From Gracilaria domingensis (taxonomy: Eukaryota > Rhodophyta > Florideophyceae > Gracilariales > Gracilariaceae), in NCBI GenBank assembly GCA_022539475.1, contig VCMS01000231.1, positions 1 through 64,000 on the forward strand: 64,000 bases of DNA, given 5' to 3'. The position numbers were made by a program, and so were the translations under genes. Below the pieces are notes generated by a model. It was given only the letters and a program-made list of their open reading frames with translations, did not search any database and was not told the DNA's origin. Positions 43,612 to 54,725 of this stretch are shown here, one piece after another. Position 1 is the stretch's first letter; each line of letters starts with the position of its first letter.

Positions 43612-45010
43612 CTAACCTGATCTCCTGTTCATCGTTTGTAGCCTCGCGGCGGCACGGCGTTCGGACTTAGAACGACTAAGCCCAAGCTGAAGAGATGGCC
43701 ACTCTGCGAGCCAAACGCGGTGCCTCTCTTCCTCAGCTCTTGCTCGGGCTTGCTCTGCAGCCCTAATTGCCATGCGCGCCTCTTTTTCTTTCTTGCGCTG
43801 TTCGGCTTTCTTCGCACGCTCTAATGCTTTCCTCGCCCGCTGGTTCTCCCGTTCCGCTCGTCGTTCCGCTGCTACCGCAGCCCGAGCTTCTCGTTCAAAT
43901 TGCTTTTCGCATGCCTCTGCTCCTTGGTGCTGCCTGCGCTGTTCCACATCTTGCACGCGTTGGACTTACTGCTCAGATCTCACTACCGCTTCCTGCTCCC
44001 TAATTTTGCGCTGCTCCTCACACCCGGCCGCCCTCGCAACTCGCTCTACCTCTGCGGCTTGACGAGCTTCGTGCTGCTCCTTAAGCTCGTCAAGAGTGGC
44101 GTCGTTGGTCAGCAGGGCCCCTGCGCGTGTATTGAGCGTTCCGTTTTGCAGCACTTCGGCGTCGGCTTCGAGAAGGTTTCTGGAGTTTTTTTAGTCCTCC
44201 ACCAACTCAAAATACAAAGTATATGCCTTCTCATGGTCGTTGTGTTCCGCGATGTTGGTGATATCATTCTGCGTTATAACTCTGTGGTTAGGACCTGTTG
44301 TCAGGGCGTCCCAAATGCCACACGTTGCGAAGCCGTTGACAATATTTGTATATCGTAGAGCGTAGTTGTATGCGTGGTTCAGTATTTCAAACAAGGTATA
44401 TATATCGTTGCGGGTGTCCTTGGTTCTAAAGTCTTCTCATTAAGAAGGTTTCGAAATCTGTTCTTAAATGAGAAGAACACAGTGTAATCCAGCACCTGCG
44501 TGGGGTGACTAGTATGTGCAGGAAGGCCTACGGCCACACTATTGTTATCTCGCATTAGCTGGAGAGCTCTATACGTGCAGTGTGCACCGTAAACATCCAT
44601 CGTCAAAAACTTGTACTTGTGTTTCTTTCGCCCGGCCTCAGTCTCCTGCACAAACGTTTTCACCTATTGGAAAAGTATTGAACTATCCACGCCGGCGGGT
44701 TCTCGATAGACGGTCTTCGCGTTTAACGGCAAAAAAGTGGACGGTGTTTCGTGCTTGCCATCGGGCGAATTCTATACTTCTCCCGTGTACCATGCAATGG
44801 GACGACTGGAGTCCATGCTCTTCCGTAAGCAGATACCACTGGCATGATTGTGACGTGTCATGCGTTCCAGATCTCCCGAACCAACCTCAACGGCCATATC
44901 TACCACACTAACCACAAGAAAGGTGAGAAACTGGTGAGAACGAATCCCAACCTTGGCAGTCTTCCAGGCCTGTCTCCGCGTCTTTTGAAAGCGATCTTGC
45001 GCTGCAATTG
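43612..45010 (-). pseudogene. pogo-like DDE transposase, copy 2 (5'-truncated)
   Basis: The catalytic block near 44610-44490 reads MDVYGAHCTYRAL, GLPAHTSHPTQVLD and FFSFKNRFRNLL, equivalent to the D(G)H...LPpHtsh..QplD...F..lK..yr core of pogo-type enzymes. Downstream, AYNYALRYTNIVNGFATCGI near 44370 equals the usual 'aF...Gi.P' end of the domain. The C-terminus is a long Glu/Arg/Ala coiled coil in two frames (44154-43966 and 43956-43612, ERENQRARKALERAKKAEQR). The N-terminal helix-turn-helix and first Asp are missing, and several frame changes are visible. It is homologous to the copy immediately upstream. Confidence 0.65.
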
Positions 45011-45058
45011 CCACTGTCTTTTTTAGCTCTTGGGCGCGCTTTCGCCGCTGCAGCTTCC

Positions 45059-46855
45059 CTACATCTCATTTCGGCCGCTGTTTGTCTCTGCAGTCTCCGC
45101 CGAACAGCTGCAAGACGCTTTGTCTTCTGCTCCGCCTTTGCGAAGCTTTTGCTGCTCTACCCGCCTACTTTTACGCTCCAAAACTGCTCTCTCTGCCTCC
45201 AAGCGAGCAATTTCACGATCGTTCGCTTTTCGTGCCTGCTCTTTCGTCTTTTCCTTCTGTTTTCGCACCGCCTCTTGTTCTCGTTCTTTTCGCAAGCGGA
45301 GTTCTTCGCCATGCGTCAGCCATTGCGCAGGTGGCCCGCATCGAGAAGAACGCCAGGTTGCGTATTGCCAACAGTGTACGCACCCGTACTCGAAACAGCG
45401 GGACAAACCGATTTCATCAGAATGAAATATACGGTCTCCGTGTGGTTCAGTATCTCCGAAAGAGCTTTGATTTTGGAAGAATAGCCATCTTTGTAATGGA
45501 ATACTGCGGCAAGTTCTATGTACTTCGACTTGTCGGATTGCCTTCCTCGAACGGAGTTGACAGTACTGGCCTCCCTGGTATGTAAGAACCTGTCTTGCTC
45601 CTTCTTGACAAGGTCTCTTGCTTCATCTTCGGCCGTACCGAACTGGTCAGCGAATGAACGGCAGAATGGAAATGTTCCAGTCTTGCGAAACGAGTGCTTG
45701 ATATCATCTTCACTTATGCAAACATGGGCGTACACAGCACAGGCCAGGTTGAAATTCACTTTCGTTGTGTCAAATCATCCCTGACGAGAGAACTTGTCTC
45801 AGAGAACTCGCATGTTGCCCTGGAAGATCTGGTTTATCCGCTGGTCGCAAGGTTGGAGTAGATAAAACGTGTTCGCGGCATTAACGGCAGCTTCTATGTT
45901 GCGCTTTATACATTAATTCACCCAATCGGAGTCTCTGCGTGATGAGTGACCATCAAGATAGAGTACATAGGCTGTATTCTTTGGATTAAATTGAGTTGCG
46001 GTGTCTTCAACCTGCTTCACGAAAGAAGACAACAAATGGTCCCTCCATAGAACCATTCTCTGTAACTTTGATAACACCGTCCTCCGGAAACCAACCAGGT
46101 TTCGTAAATCTCTGAATTGTTCCAGTTGGTGCGGCCGAAAAAGAACCTTCGACTGGGGCCCACCAGTCACTGTATTTTTTCTTTCTAGCCACTATAAAGT
46201 ATGGCGATGCTTTTCTTCCTCCAACGGACGGCTCGATAACGCACGTGATATGCTTTGATATCCCATAGGTAGACTTCACCCTGCGATGGCCGCCGTTCTT
46301 CGTTGCCGAGGAAGAAAATACTTTGATATGCTTTCCAAAGATGTTGTCGATGCCTGTTTCGTCCATATTCCACACTGCCTTGGTGTCTGACACTATAACA
46401 GGATGTTGTTTTCCACGTTTCTCCAGAACACAGAAGAACGTTTTGACGTGATCATATGATTGCGCAGCGAGCTTCGCTTGCTCTCTGTTCTCCATGTGTT
46501 TAAAGGCGATATCTATATTTAGCGCTCTGTATGTGCTTATCGCGTAGTCGCTTGGAACGCCTTTCTTGTACCCCTTGAGTCCGTCGGCCGTGATGCAGTT
46601 GAGTAGATGTTTAAATGTAAAGTGATCGACCGCAAACCCTCTCTCGGCAGCTACAATTCGTCTTTCATTTATCGTTGAACGCTCTTCAGGCGTTACTGTC
46701 ATAGAGCGACCTGATCTTACAGACGCATTGACCATAGCTTGCAGCGCAGGGACGTTTTCTTTGATCGCTTTCTCTATGCGTCCAACTGTGGGCCGGCTAA
46801 CACCCGTCATGCATGAAACAGGCCACACACAGCGACCTTCTCTCAAAAGCTGCAT
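45059..46855 (-). pseudogene. pogo-like DDE transposase, copy 1 (nearly full length, broken)
   Basis: The ATG at 46855 opens a helix-turn-helix region (CMTGVSRPTVGRIEKAI near residue 15). The DDE core starts with AVWNMDETGIDNIFGKHIKV near 46390-46330, the first catalytic Asp. The second, VLYLDGHSSRRDSD, lies near 45965-45920 in another frame. The end of the domain, DDIKHSFRKTGTFPF near 45705-45660, is followed by a linker and a Glu/Arg/Lys coiled-coil tail (LRLRKEREQEAVRKQKEKTK). The 282-codon first frame runs into a different frame ~150 codons before the end, so at least two breaks exist. The start lies exactly at the inner edge of the inverted repeat, so some N-terminal sequence may be lost. 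Confidence 0.75.
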
Positions 46856-46856
46856 C

Positions 46857-47575
46857 GTCTGTGTTCTGCAAAGTGGAATATAGTCTGTTCGCTTTGAAAA
46901 CTAAGCTAGTTTTGGGGCTATTTGGGGCGCGCGAGCGGGTAGCAGAGGCTGGCACTCAAAAAATTAAGAAATTTTGGAATATTAAATTCCATTTCGAGCA
47001 GTTTAGTTCTTGGGTCCCCTAGTTTTTGTAGAGGTTCTACTTCGCCGCACCACCCCATTCACTCTTTTCCGCGACCCTCTCCCAAAACTGCACTCGTGCT
47101 AGTTTGCCTTTCCATTTTCTCCCATGTTGCAATGCCAATCGCAATTCATCCCACCTCAATCATCCCATCACTTCTTCCCAGTCCACACCACCCCCGCTAT
47201 TTACCCATTTCTCGCCCATCACGCGTTCGCATCCTCTCTCTCCGTCTCCGCAAACGTCATTTTTTAGAAGTCAGGTAGGCAACCCTTCCACTTCTCGTAT
47301 ACCCGTCTCGCCCCAAAACGGCTTCAAATCCCTCCCCATCCTTCTCTCCTCTCGCACTTTGAAATCTGGGCCGCCATTCGCATTGCCATGCCCTACTCCG
47401 AAATCCAGTCAATACTGGAGCCTCGATTGCATCCTGCAACACCTTTTCCAGCACCTTCCTTTTCTCCTTGCGCTTTTTCTCCAAAAGACTCTTCTAGTCC
47501 CTAAACCTACCACATATCGCCTTCGTTGTCAAACATGGCCTCTTCTGTGCCACAAATCTTCCGGCACTTGCTATA
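46857..47575 (-). repeat. Inverted repeat, right arm (partner at 39010-39700)
   Basis: Carries the end of the piggyBac-like frame (now on + : FCKVEYSLFALKTKLVLGLF), the 3' flank, and a decayed C-terminal part of the coiled-coil gene on the minus strand (KKRKEKRKVLEKVLQDAIEA, VLTGFRSRAW). Only fragments remain, so it is likely a truncated second copy of the same element end. Confidence 0.8.
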
Positions 47576-49242
47576 TATTCCCTTCTGTGTTCGCTGGGCG
47601 TAATTGAAATATGGTGCTCTCACTAGATCGAAGAAGTCAATACGATACACTGCAAGCAAAGAGTGCTGAGCTGTTCGAACTTCTAATCTTGTCGCACGCG
47701 CTTTTGTTCACCTACGGTCATCCTCTTGCTCTTATTCTAGTTCTCCTGGGACGCTCTTCCGTGAAACTTCCCATCTTTTACTAGTTTGTTCTCACTAATT
47801 ATCCTCCTTATTATCATTAAATAGTGTTTTTAACTACGTTGCCTCGACCTGGAGTACTCTTGACATTTACTGCTTCTTTCTTGTATGTATTCAAAAAAGT
47901 ATATCCTTAGTAGCGTCATGCTTTTTAACAGTAGCCATAATGTTGTCCCAAGCTCTCGCTCACCGGCTTGCGCGGAGAGCACAGAAAAAATGCATTCAGC
48001 AACGGCGCGTTCTTGCTCAGAAAGTGTTTGAGCAATTCCGAGAGTAGCTTTGGCGTGGAACTCAGCAGCATGTCAAACACAACATTTACTGAGAAAGCCT
48101 CTTGCGAGAAAAGCTGCACAAGCGCGCTTGAGAGTGCGCGCCCCGCCTGCATCGGCGCCATCTGCCCGCATCGCGTGCCGCCTAACTCGGCGAAAAGACT
48201 GCGCAGAAGCGCACGCGGTATGGATTACATGCTATGGAAGACTCAACGAAGACGCCGCCGCGAAGTGGGACGTGACGTCTGTATTTGCGCAGGCATATAC
48301 AGCAGTAGCGGCCCCAGCATTTCTAGCATTGGAAGAATGATTCCTTGACTGCATTCAAACAACGAATACTATGAACAGCACATCATTAAAATGGTCTTCT
48401 CCATTTGAATAACGCTCTTTCAGAACCACTGGAATGGTCCATACTGAACAAGGGATGAGCGCTACAATACAATCGACTGGATTCCTTACATTGAATAGTG
48501 TGGCCCGCAAACTATTTGAGTGCATTCTTCATCTGAATGATATATCCTTATAATGCAAAATCATTTCAATGCCTCGAATGCCCATACTAATAATACCGCC
48601 GTCGCGCGTCATCAGAATAACCACAATTCGCGGGGCGCGGCGCACACGGCACGGCGGTGGGGCGCTCACCTTTAAGCTGCGTGCGCTGCTCCGTGGAGGG
48701 ATTGAACGGAGCGCACGAGCGCATACTTGCTTCAATTCAGTGCCGTGCACTACATAGGGGCCACCCCGTAAGGCAGCACGTCTCGCCTTCGCTACACATA
48801 CGGGCCGCCTCAATGGCGCACCGCGTCCGGCGCGACCACTGCCGGCTTGTGGCTGCGGTGATGGCAGTGCTATCAACGCAGCCACAAGCCGCTGCCAAAA
48901 AAATGGTTTCTATTTGAATGCTTTGAATGGTTTGACTGATAATCCAATATGTTTATTCAAATGGTTTCGCAAGTATGAATGGTGAAGCACCATTTCCATT
49001 GGAATGCATCCACTGCTTGGACCGGCGTAAGCATTTTTTTATTTTAAACGCATTTGAATATACTGTAAGATGTACTACGAATGGCAAAACATTCGAATTG
49101 CAGTTGGTCAACCATTCTTCCAATCCTAGCAAATGCTGGCATTTGGACCGCATACCGCGGAGGCGTCTCGCCACGCCTCCTCTGGCTGACTATTGGCGGT
49201 GATCGCCGCTGCCGACTCAGGTGCTGATCTCCGCAGTCCTTC
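47576..49242. other. Intergenic; AATGG/TTTGAATG-rich stretches and one 14-bp hairpin
   Basis: No gene recognised. Short frames near 47.9-48.35 kb are Arg/Ala-rich on both strands and overlap. The stretches at 48340-48560 and 48905-49130 are dense in TTTGAATG and GAATGG motifs and flank a CpG-rich block. A perfect hairpin, GGCTTGTGGCTGCG / CGCAGCCACAAGCC, lies at 48844-48890 (19-nt loop). The CpG-rich part could contain the promoter of the Myb gene downstream. Confidence 0.4.
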
Positions 49243-52200
49243 ATGATCTGCCGACGCCGCGCCGCTCTTGCTCGCCGCGTCGGCAATGTCAGTCAGAACA
49301 AAGCCAAGCGTCAGAAGCGCATCAAGTGGACCCCGCAGGAAGTCGAGGCGCTTCGCTGTGGCGTGCAGAAATTTGGTGAGGGCCGCTGGGCCGTCATACT
49401 GCGAGAGAATGCCAACCTTTTCAACCCGGTACGAATCAGCGTAGACCTCAAGGATAAATGGCGCAATCTGTCCAAATCACACAAGACTTCAGACAAGCCG
49501 GACAACCGTGTTCCTTCTTCGCCTGCATTGCAATCTACTCCGACGCCTTCCACTCCTTTAGCCTCACCTCCGCGCGTCCGTTCACAACCACCTCATCCAA
49601 TCGCCTTGCGTAATACCCCTCGTGTTTCTGAGAAACTCGCTTTTCCCAGTTTGCCGGCCCTTCATGTTCACCGCCCTCAGGTGCACAGGTCTCTGTTGAA
49701 TCCGAAGCGAGTTACCCCTGAGCTTGTGTCCCCAATGGGTGACGTAAGGAGGAACCATAGCCTTCCACAAACTCACCCTTCCGACAATCTCTCAGTGTTT
49801 GGCTATCACCAGATGCTTCGATCTAGGCCTGTTCAAGAGCCGAGCGAAGCTATCCGCGGTTCAAACCTGTCCGGCTTTTATTTGCACCCGTCTCCCGCAA
49901 TGACCAAGCACACCCCTTCGGAATCAAGACCTATGTCTATGCCACTTCGGTTGGAACATAGATCTTTGGTCACTCCTAGCAATGCTTCGTTGCTTGTTGG
50001 CAATGGTGCTGCACCACAAGACACCGCGTTTGCCAGATCTCTCGAAGAAAGGACTTTACCTCATGTCCACCACACCCTAGGCCCTCGAGCGGATCATCGG
50101 GCTTCAGAAGTCATGCATCATGGAAGCGCGGTACATCCTGTACCAATGTCAAGCCCGCAGCATTTCGATACCGTTTCTCAGGCATACTCATCCTCCGCAC
50201 TGCATATATCTCGCGAACCACCGGTTACAACGGCAGGAGGTCATCGCTCCTACGCTATGCATCGTGAAGAAAGACCACCGCCAGTAAGGATTCTTGGAGC
50301 GCCGATTCATCCGGCACATGCGTACCGTCATCAGCCTGTGGCACAACATGTTGTCACCGATTCCAACCATTTTCGTTCTCTCCATGGCTTGAAGGAGCGC
50401 AGTGTCAGTGAACCTACAAATGAGGTGTATCCTGTTCCAAATGAGGAAAGCGCTGCACAGGATATGAATTCTCGCTACTCTCGCTTTGTCTCAAGGGAAA
50501 GCGGTTCAGAGAGCCAGCGAGAAGTTCATGTCCCGAGGCCTAATCGTCATTCACTGGAAGAGGTGGTTCGAAACCACAGAGGTAACGCCAATCATCCACA
50601 GCAGTCCGAACAACGCAATTTGCGAGAGAATGAATTAGGCTCTCGCGGGAACCCGCGAAATGGTATGGGTCAATCTCTTGATGACGAAATGAATCTGCGG
50701 TCGTCAAACTCAGAAAACCGTTTTACCCATCACCAGACTGAGGATGACCAGGATCATTATTTGCGCGCACCTGGACATGATGGGCAATTTAGTTCAAGAC
50801 AGGGCGATAGTGATGTGCATCAGCGCACCAGTTCTTCTCCGCATAGCCGTTTTAGCCAGGAAGAAGAAGAAGATGCAGAAGTAGAGGATATGAATCGCAA
50901 CAGTGTGGAACGCAGTCACATTGGCATGGGAGATCAACAATCGGCCCTTTTTCACACAGGGGAGTGCATCCATAATGAAGACTCAATGCACCAAGTAGAA
51001 GTGCCTCGTGAGGTGTTGGACAATGATGGAGATGACGCGGATGACGAACATATCAGTCATCCCCACACTGACCCCAACCCGTCAAATTTGTATCATGGAA
51101 ATGATGTTGACGATGATCAGTTGGCTTCACATCATCCTTTCGGCCTGGTCAATCCCGATGTTGGTCATTCGGACGATGGCGAAGCACGTGACGATAGTCA
51201 TACGTTGGCACTTTCAGAGCCTCAGCAGGGAATTGAGTTGCAAGTTCGACTGGAGGAAGAATCACAGGATTGTTACGCGCCGGAGCGCCCCCGATCACCC
51301 TCAACGGATCAGGAACATCAGCATCAAGGACAGCATTTCAGTACCTTTTCTACGCGCGATGAAAAGATTAAGAGCGGTCAGCTTGGCGATATTATAGAAA
51401 GCGAGAGCGGGGGACATTTACTGGGTGCGAGTAGAGACCGTGGGGCACCTAGTGGTATGCAACGCACGAAGGAAGAGAATCAACATACCACCAATTTGAA
51501 AAGGTCAGTAGAAAACTTCACTGAGCATCAGAGTCCTGAAAATAGCACAGGGCATGGTGCGGTTTATGGCGGTCGTGACGATGACAGTGGACACCCGGAA
51601 CGCCGGGTGCTTACTGGTCTATATGAGAAAGATTCTGATGTTCAACAGCTTGACTCAAATAGTCGTGTGCGAAGTATTGTAGGAGAGATTAACGAAATGT
51701 CTGCAGGCGGTATGCACTCAAATGAAAGCGAGATTACGCGAAAGGGCGATTTCAAAGAGGAGAACGACGAGAACGGAAGCGAAGCGCATCAAGGAAAGGC
51801 TACTCGGGGAATGCTCGAAACTGGAACTATTGTGAATGGCAGGGACGGGGTGAGAAGAGGTTCACCGATATTACAACCCTCCAGTGCTGTTTCGAGAGCA
51901 CACAGTGGCAACGAGGAGGATCCCACGTTGGACATGCCCAATCGGGCATCATTTGAAGGGCAAAACGATCCAGTGAACACGTCCAGCAGTGACAGCTCAA
52001 GAGAGATGATCCCTCTTGTACATTCAGCGAATAGCTTTAAGGTGATGAGAATCAAATCATCCACACAGAGACAGGAGAAAATGGTCATCGAGAGTCAAGG
52101 CGCTACTGAATGCAAGTTACAAGCTTCCATGAGAAATGGCCATAGTGTTCCGATTGGATGCGATAAAGGAGTAATGCGGAATAGGAAGGCAGAAATTCAT

Positions 52201-52389
52201 CAGGAGAGTTATGAAGATAACTCGACCACAGGAGGAGGAGGGCGACATCGCGTTGAGGCAGTTGCAAGTTTGGCAAATCTTCTAAACCCGACGTCGTTTG
52301 ACAGCGGTCCTCGAAGAAGTGCTTACAATCGAAGACAGGAAGGAGAAGGAGAAGAAGGGGGAAAAGAAGCACATGTCCGGGGAAAATGA
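49243..52389 (+). CDS. Telobox Myb/SANT-domain protein (1,048 aa)
   Basis: Putative telomere-repeat-binding or related nuclear DNA-binding protein. After a short basic leader the Myb domain runs about residues 25-80: KWTPQEVEALRCGVQKFGEG, then RWAVILREN, then RISVDLKDKWRNLSK. VDLKDKWRN is the 'telobox' third helix that distinguishes TRF/TRFL/TRB-type domains from ordinary Myb repeats. The rest, ~960 residues, is predicted disordered: Ser/Pro-rich to ~150, then His/Arg/Ser/Glu-rich, with acidic patches (EEEEDAEVED near residue 545, DNDGDDADDEHIS near 590) and no second folded domain. Family members with an N-terminal telobox and long disordered tail exist; most plant TRFL proteins have it at the C-terminus. 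One open frame without introns. It is not interrupted, unlike almost everything around it, so it is probably a live host gene. Confidence 0.8.
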   Translation: MICRRRAALARRVGNVSQNKAKRQKRIKWTPQEVEALRCGVQKFGEGRWAVILRENANLFNPVRISVDLKDKWRNLSKSHKTSDKPDNRVPSSPALQSTPTPSTPLASPPRVRSQPPHPIALRNTPRVSEKLAFPSLPALHVHRPQVHRSLLNPKRVTPELVSPMGDVRRNHSLPQTHPSDNLSVFGYHQMLRSRPVQEPSEAIRGSNLSGFYLHPSPAMTKHTPSESRPMSMPLRLEHRSLVTPSNASLLVGNGAAPQDTAFARSLEERTLPHVHHTLGPRADHRASEVMHHGSAVHPVPMSSPQHFDTVSQAYSSSALHISREPPVTTAGGHRSYAMHREERPPPVRILGAPIHPAHAYRHQPVAQHVVTDSNHFRSLHGLKERSVSEPTNEVYPVPNEESAAQDMNSRYSRFVSRESGSESQREVHVPRPNRHSLEEVVRNHRGNANHPQQSEQRNLRENELGSRGNPRNGMGQSLDDEMNLRSSNSENRFTHHQTEDDQDHYLRAPGHDGQFSSRQGDSDVHQRTSSSPHSRFSQEEEEDAEVEDMNRNSVERSHIGMGDQQSALFHTGECIHNEDSMHQVEVPREVLDNDGDDADDEHISHPHTDPNPSNLYHGNDVDDDQLASHHPFGLVNPDVGHSDDGEARDDSHTLALSEPQQGIELQVRLEEESQDCYAPERPRSPSTDQEHQHQGQHFSTFSTRDEKIKSGQLGDIIESESGGHLLGASRDRGAPSGMQRTKEENQHTTNLKRSVENFTEHQSPENSTGHGAVYGGRDDDSGHPERRVLTGLYEKDSDVQQLDSNSRVRSIVGEINEMSAGGMHSNESEITRKGDFKEENDENGSEAHQGKATRGMLETGTIVNGRDGVRRGSPILQPSSAVSRAHSGNEEDPTLDMPNRASFEGQNDPVNTSSSDSSREMIPLVHSANSFKVMRIKSSTQRQEKMVIESQGATECKLQASMRNGHSVPIGCDKGVMRNRKAEIHQESYEDNSTTGGGGRHRVEAVASLANLLNPTSFDSGPRRSAYNRRQEGEGEEGGKEAHVRGK

Positions 52390-54240
52390 AGTGCCTGCTG
52401 ATGGCGTTGAACTCGATCCCATATGTGTTCTTTCGAATCTTGGCAAAGGATTACCGGTAGCATGGAAGTCGATTGTATCCAACTGCACTGGAGCTTCGCA
52501 GCCGCCAGTATGAGTTCTTTTGGTACAATGGAAGTACACAGTCGATCTGGGAATTGCACACTGTTGCGGCGTACGACTGCTTGTGAGTTGCCGTTTTATA
52601 GCTCACGAATGAGTGGGACAACGTTGACCTATCGCTGATGTCGCAGGTACCTGCATCAAGATTGCAACAACAGTATGTGCTACCGGGTGGTATTGCAGAA
52701 TCTGGGAACAACGGAGAGCTTGATTCCAACCTGGAATCAATTCACCGACTTGACCGCTATGTTTCCTATGATGTGAGAGATGTAGTATTCGAGATTGGAA
52801 GGTATTCAGGGCCACGACTTGAGGGGATGAAGAGTATTGTCGCGACCGAAAGTTCTAATTGTGTCACGAGATGTTCTTTCTGTCTAAACTCGTTCTGGGG
52901 TCTGAGCGTGCCGGGTTCTGAATGGATTGCGCTTCTCTGGAAGGAGCATTGCGATCATATGATGACCACCGGATAGCTCTGATTTGGCGCGGTGCGACTG
53001 GGTGGCATTCTACGCTTCTATGATCCGTCAGAAGTTTGCATGTGAGAACAGGAGTACTACATCGAGGCTTCACTTACTGGCGCTGCATATGAATCTTGAC
53101 ATATAAGGCATAACTGCGAAGTGGTGAAACCTCCATTGCTGAAACCCTTTGCGAAATCCCTTCCGAACCAGTAATAGTTGAAGCTTTTCAAGCATAAGAG
53201 AATAGCTGCGGTCAGGTGCAGCGGTCGATAATCTGTGTCAGGTTCGTGGAGGTCAATAATGAAATCGCTCTGATGCACAGGCTTTTATGGCGGTTCGTTG
53301 TGGGGGTCAGATGATGAGCATACACCCGAAGGCTTGAAGACTGGGAGTACGACAAGTGCGCTTGGGTAGGGGGCATTTGTTCGCAATCCTGAACGTGTTC
53401 GGACAGACAACAGACTTAGGGAAGCAAAGAACTGTGAACGCGTATATGGGACGGTGTATAAGGATAGGATTTGTATAGCTGACTATTTTATATTGTAAGG
53501 ATAGATGTGTGCAGGGGGATTGCACACCAGCGATTTGCGTTTGTGGCGTTTCGGAGCCGAGGTTTCAAGACTTGTGTGAATATTTTCGTGGATAGTAAAC
53601 TTGGATGTTTATGATAGAACTTGTGAATGGAAGATGCATAACAGGTATTGATACAGCGAGATAGAGTGAGAGTAGGCAGGGGAGCTGACTGGCGCGATGG
53701 ATTCACTCTGTTGCTGACGATGAGCGGTCTTCCAGCTCGAAAAGTTCGAGACGTCTCATTATATTGGCGAAGTCATTAATATCAATGTGCTCCTTGCTCC
53801 GCAGAGCGGGGGGGGTGTATGAAGGGTATTTCATACATGGGTGAACCCTTACCCCGCATAGTTTGCGTCAGCCATGCCGTCGACCGCGAGTTGAAGACCA
53901 AGAGACTGGCATAAAGCTCTGCAGTTCGCAACAACGCCGCATTTAGTCACGGCAGACATTCGCCTGCAGTCTATCTTCTTTCAAAGATCTACAGTCAAGG
54001 AAATCCTGAGTGTTGCCGATACGTGTGAATAGTTCACCTGAATGGTCAAAAGATGTTGAAGACTTACACGCCTAATCTGGATTTGCAACGGTTCTTTCCG
54101 TTTTTGGAAAAGAAGACGGCCGTACTGCTTCACCCATCCAGAGCACGTGTTGCAGATCCACTTGCATCGAAGATGGCGGACAGGTTGTTGCAGAAGGACA
54201 TCGTCAGACATGTCATAATGTCATTCTGTCGTACTGGCAG
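52390..54240. other. Intergenic downstream of the Myb gene; one small possible frame
   Basis: A + strand frame at 52638-52976 (112 codons from MSQVPASRLQQQYVLPGG) has a CSFC..... pair, but no recognised domain. A second frame overlapping the end of the Myb gene (to 52513) might be an alternative 3' exon; this cannot be decided from sequence. From 53.0 to 54.2 kb nothing is recognised. Confidence 0.35.
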
Positions 54241-54337
54241 CGGGCGAGGACAAGTTGTGTTACGGTCGCTACCTTAACACAACTTGACTACCCTGCCCGC
54301 GGGCACGTTACGTTTTGGCTGGCGTTGCCTGCGTTGC

Positions 54338-54725
54338 GTGTTTTGGGAGGTCTGTTGACGCTACCAGAACGAGGCAAAAACGTGCCCGCGGGCGGGGGGG
54401 TCCGGTTGTGTTAGGGTAGCTACCCTAACACGACCGGACCCCCCCGCCCGCGGGCATAAAATCGCACATTTTTCAAAAAATCGGCCGAAATGTGCCCGCG
54501 GGTGGGGGGGTCCGGTCGTGTTAGGGTAGCTACCCTAACACAACCTGACCCCCCCGTCCGCGGGCATAAACAAGCACATTTTTTAAAAAACCGGCCAAAA
54601 CGTGGCCGCGGACAGGGGGGTCCGGTTGTGTTAGGGTAGCCACCCTAACACAACCGACCCCCCCCCCGCGCCCGTGCGCACGTTGTGGTCACATTTTGGC
54701 ACCATGCCGAGACCTCCCAGAACAC
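54338..54725. repeat. Palindromic repeat array, three units, at the end of Plavaka copy 2
   Basis: Three palindromes with the TTAGGGTAGCTACCCTAA core (one with a central base change) at ~111-bp period. The spacer is the reverse complement of that in the array at 33.8-34.5 kb, so the array is inverted together with its transposon. Ends GTGTTTTGGGAGGTC and GACCTCCCAGAACAC form a clean terminal inverted repeat. A fourth degenerate palindrome (TTACGGTCGCTACCTTAA) lies outside, at about 54259-54276. Confidence 0.9.

Noticed and set aside
47968-48348. Overlapping Arg/Ala-rich frames on both strands
   Set aside because: Three frames are open together because of GC-rich composition; no domain, no start context, no homologue in the window.
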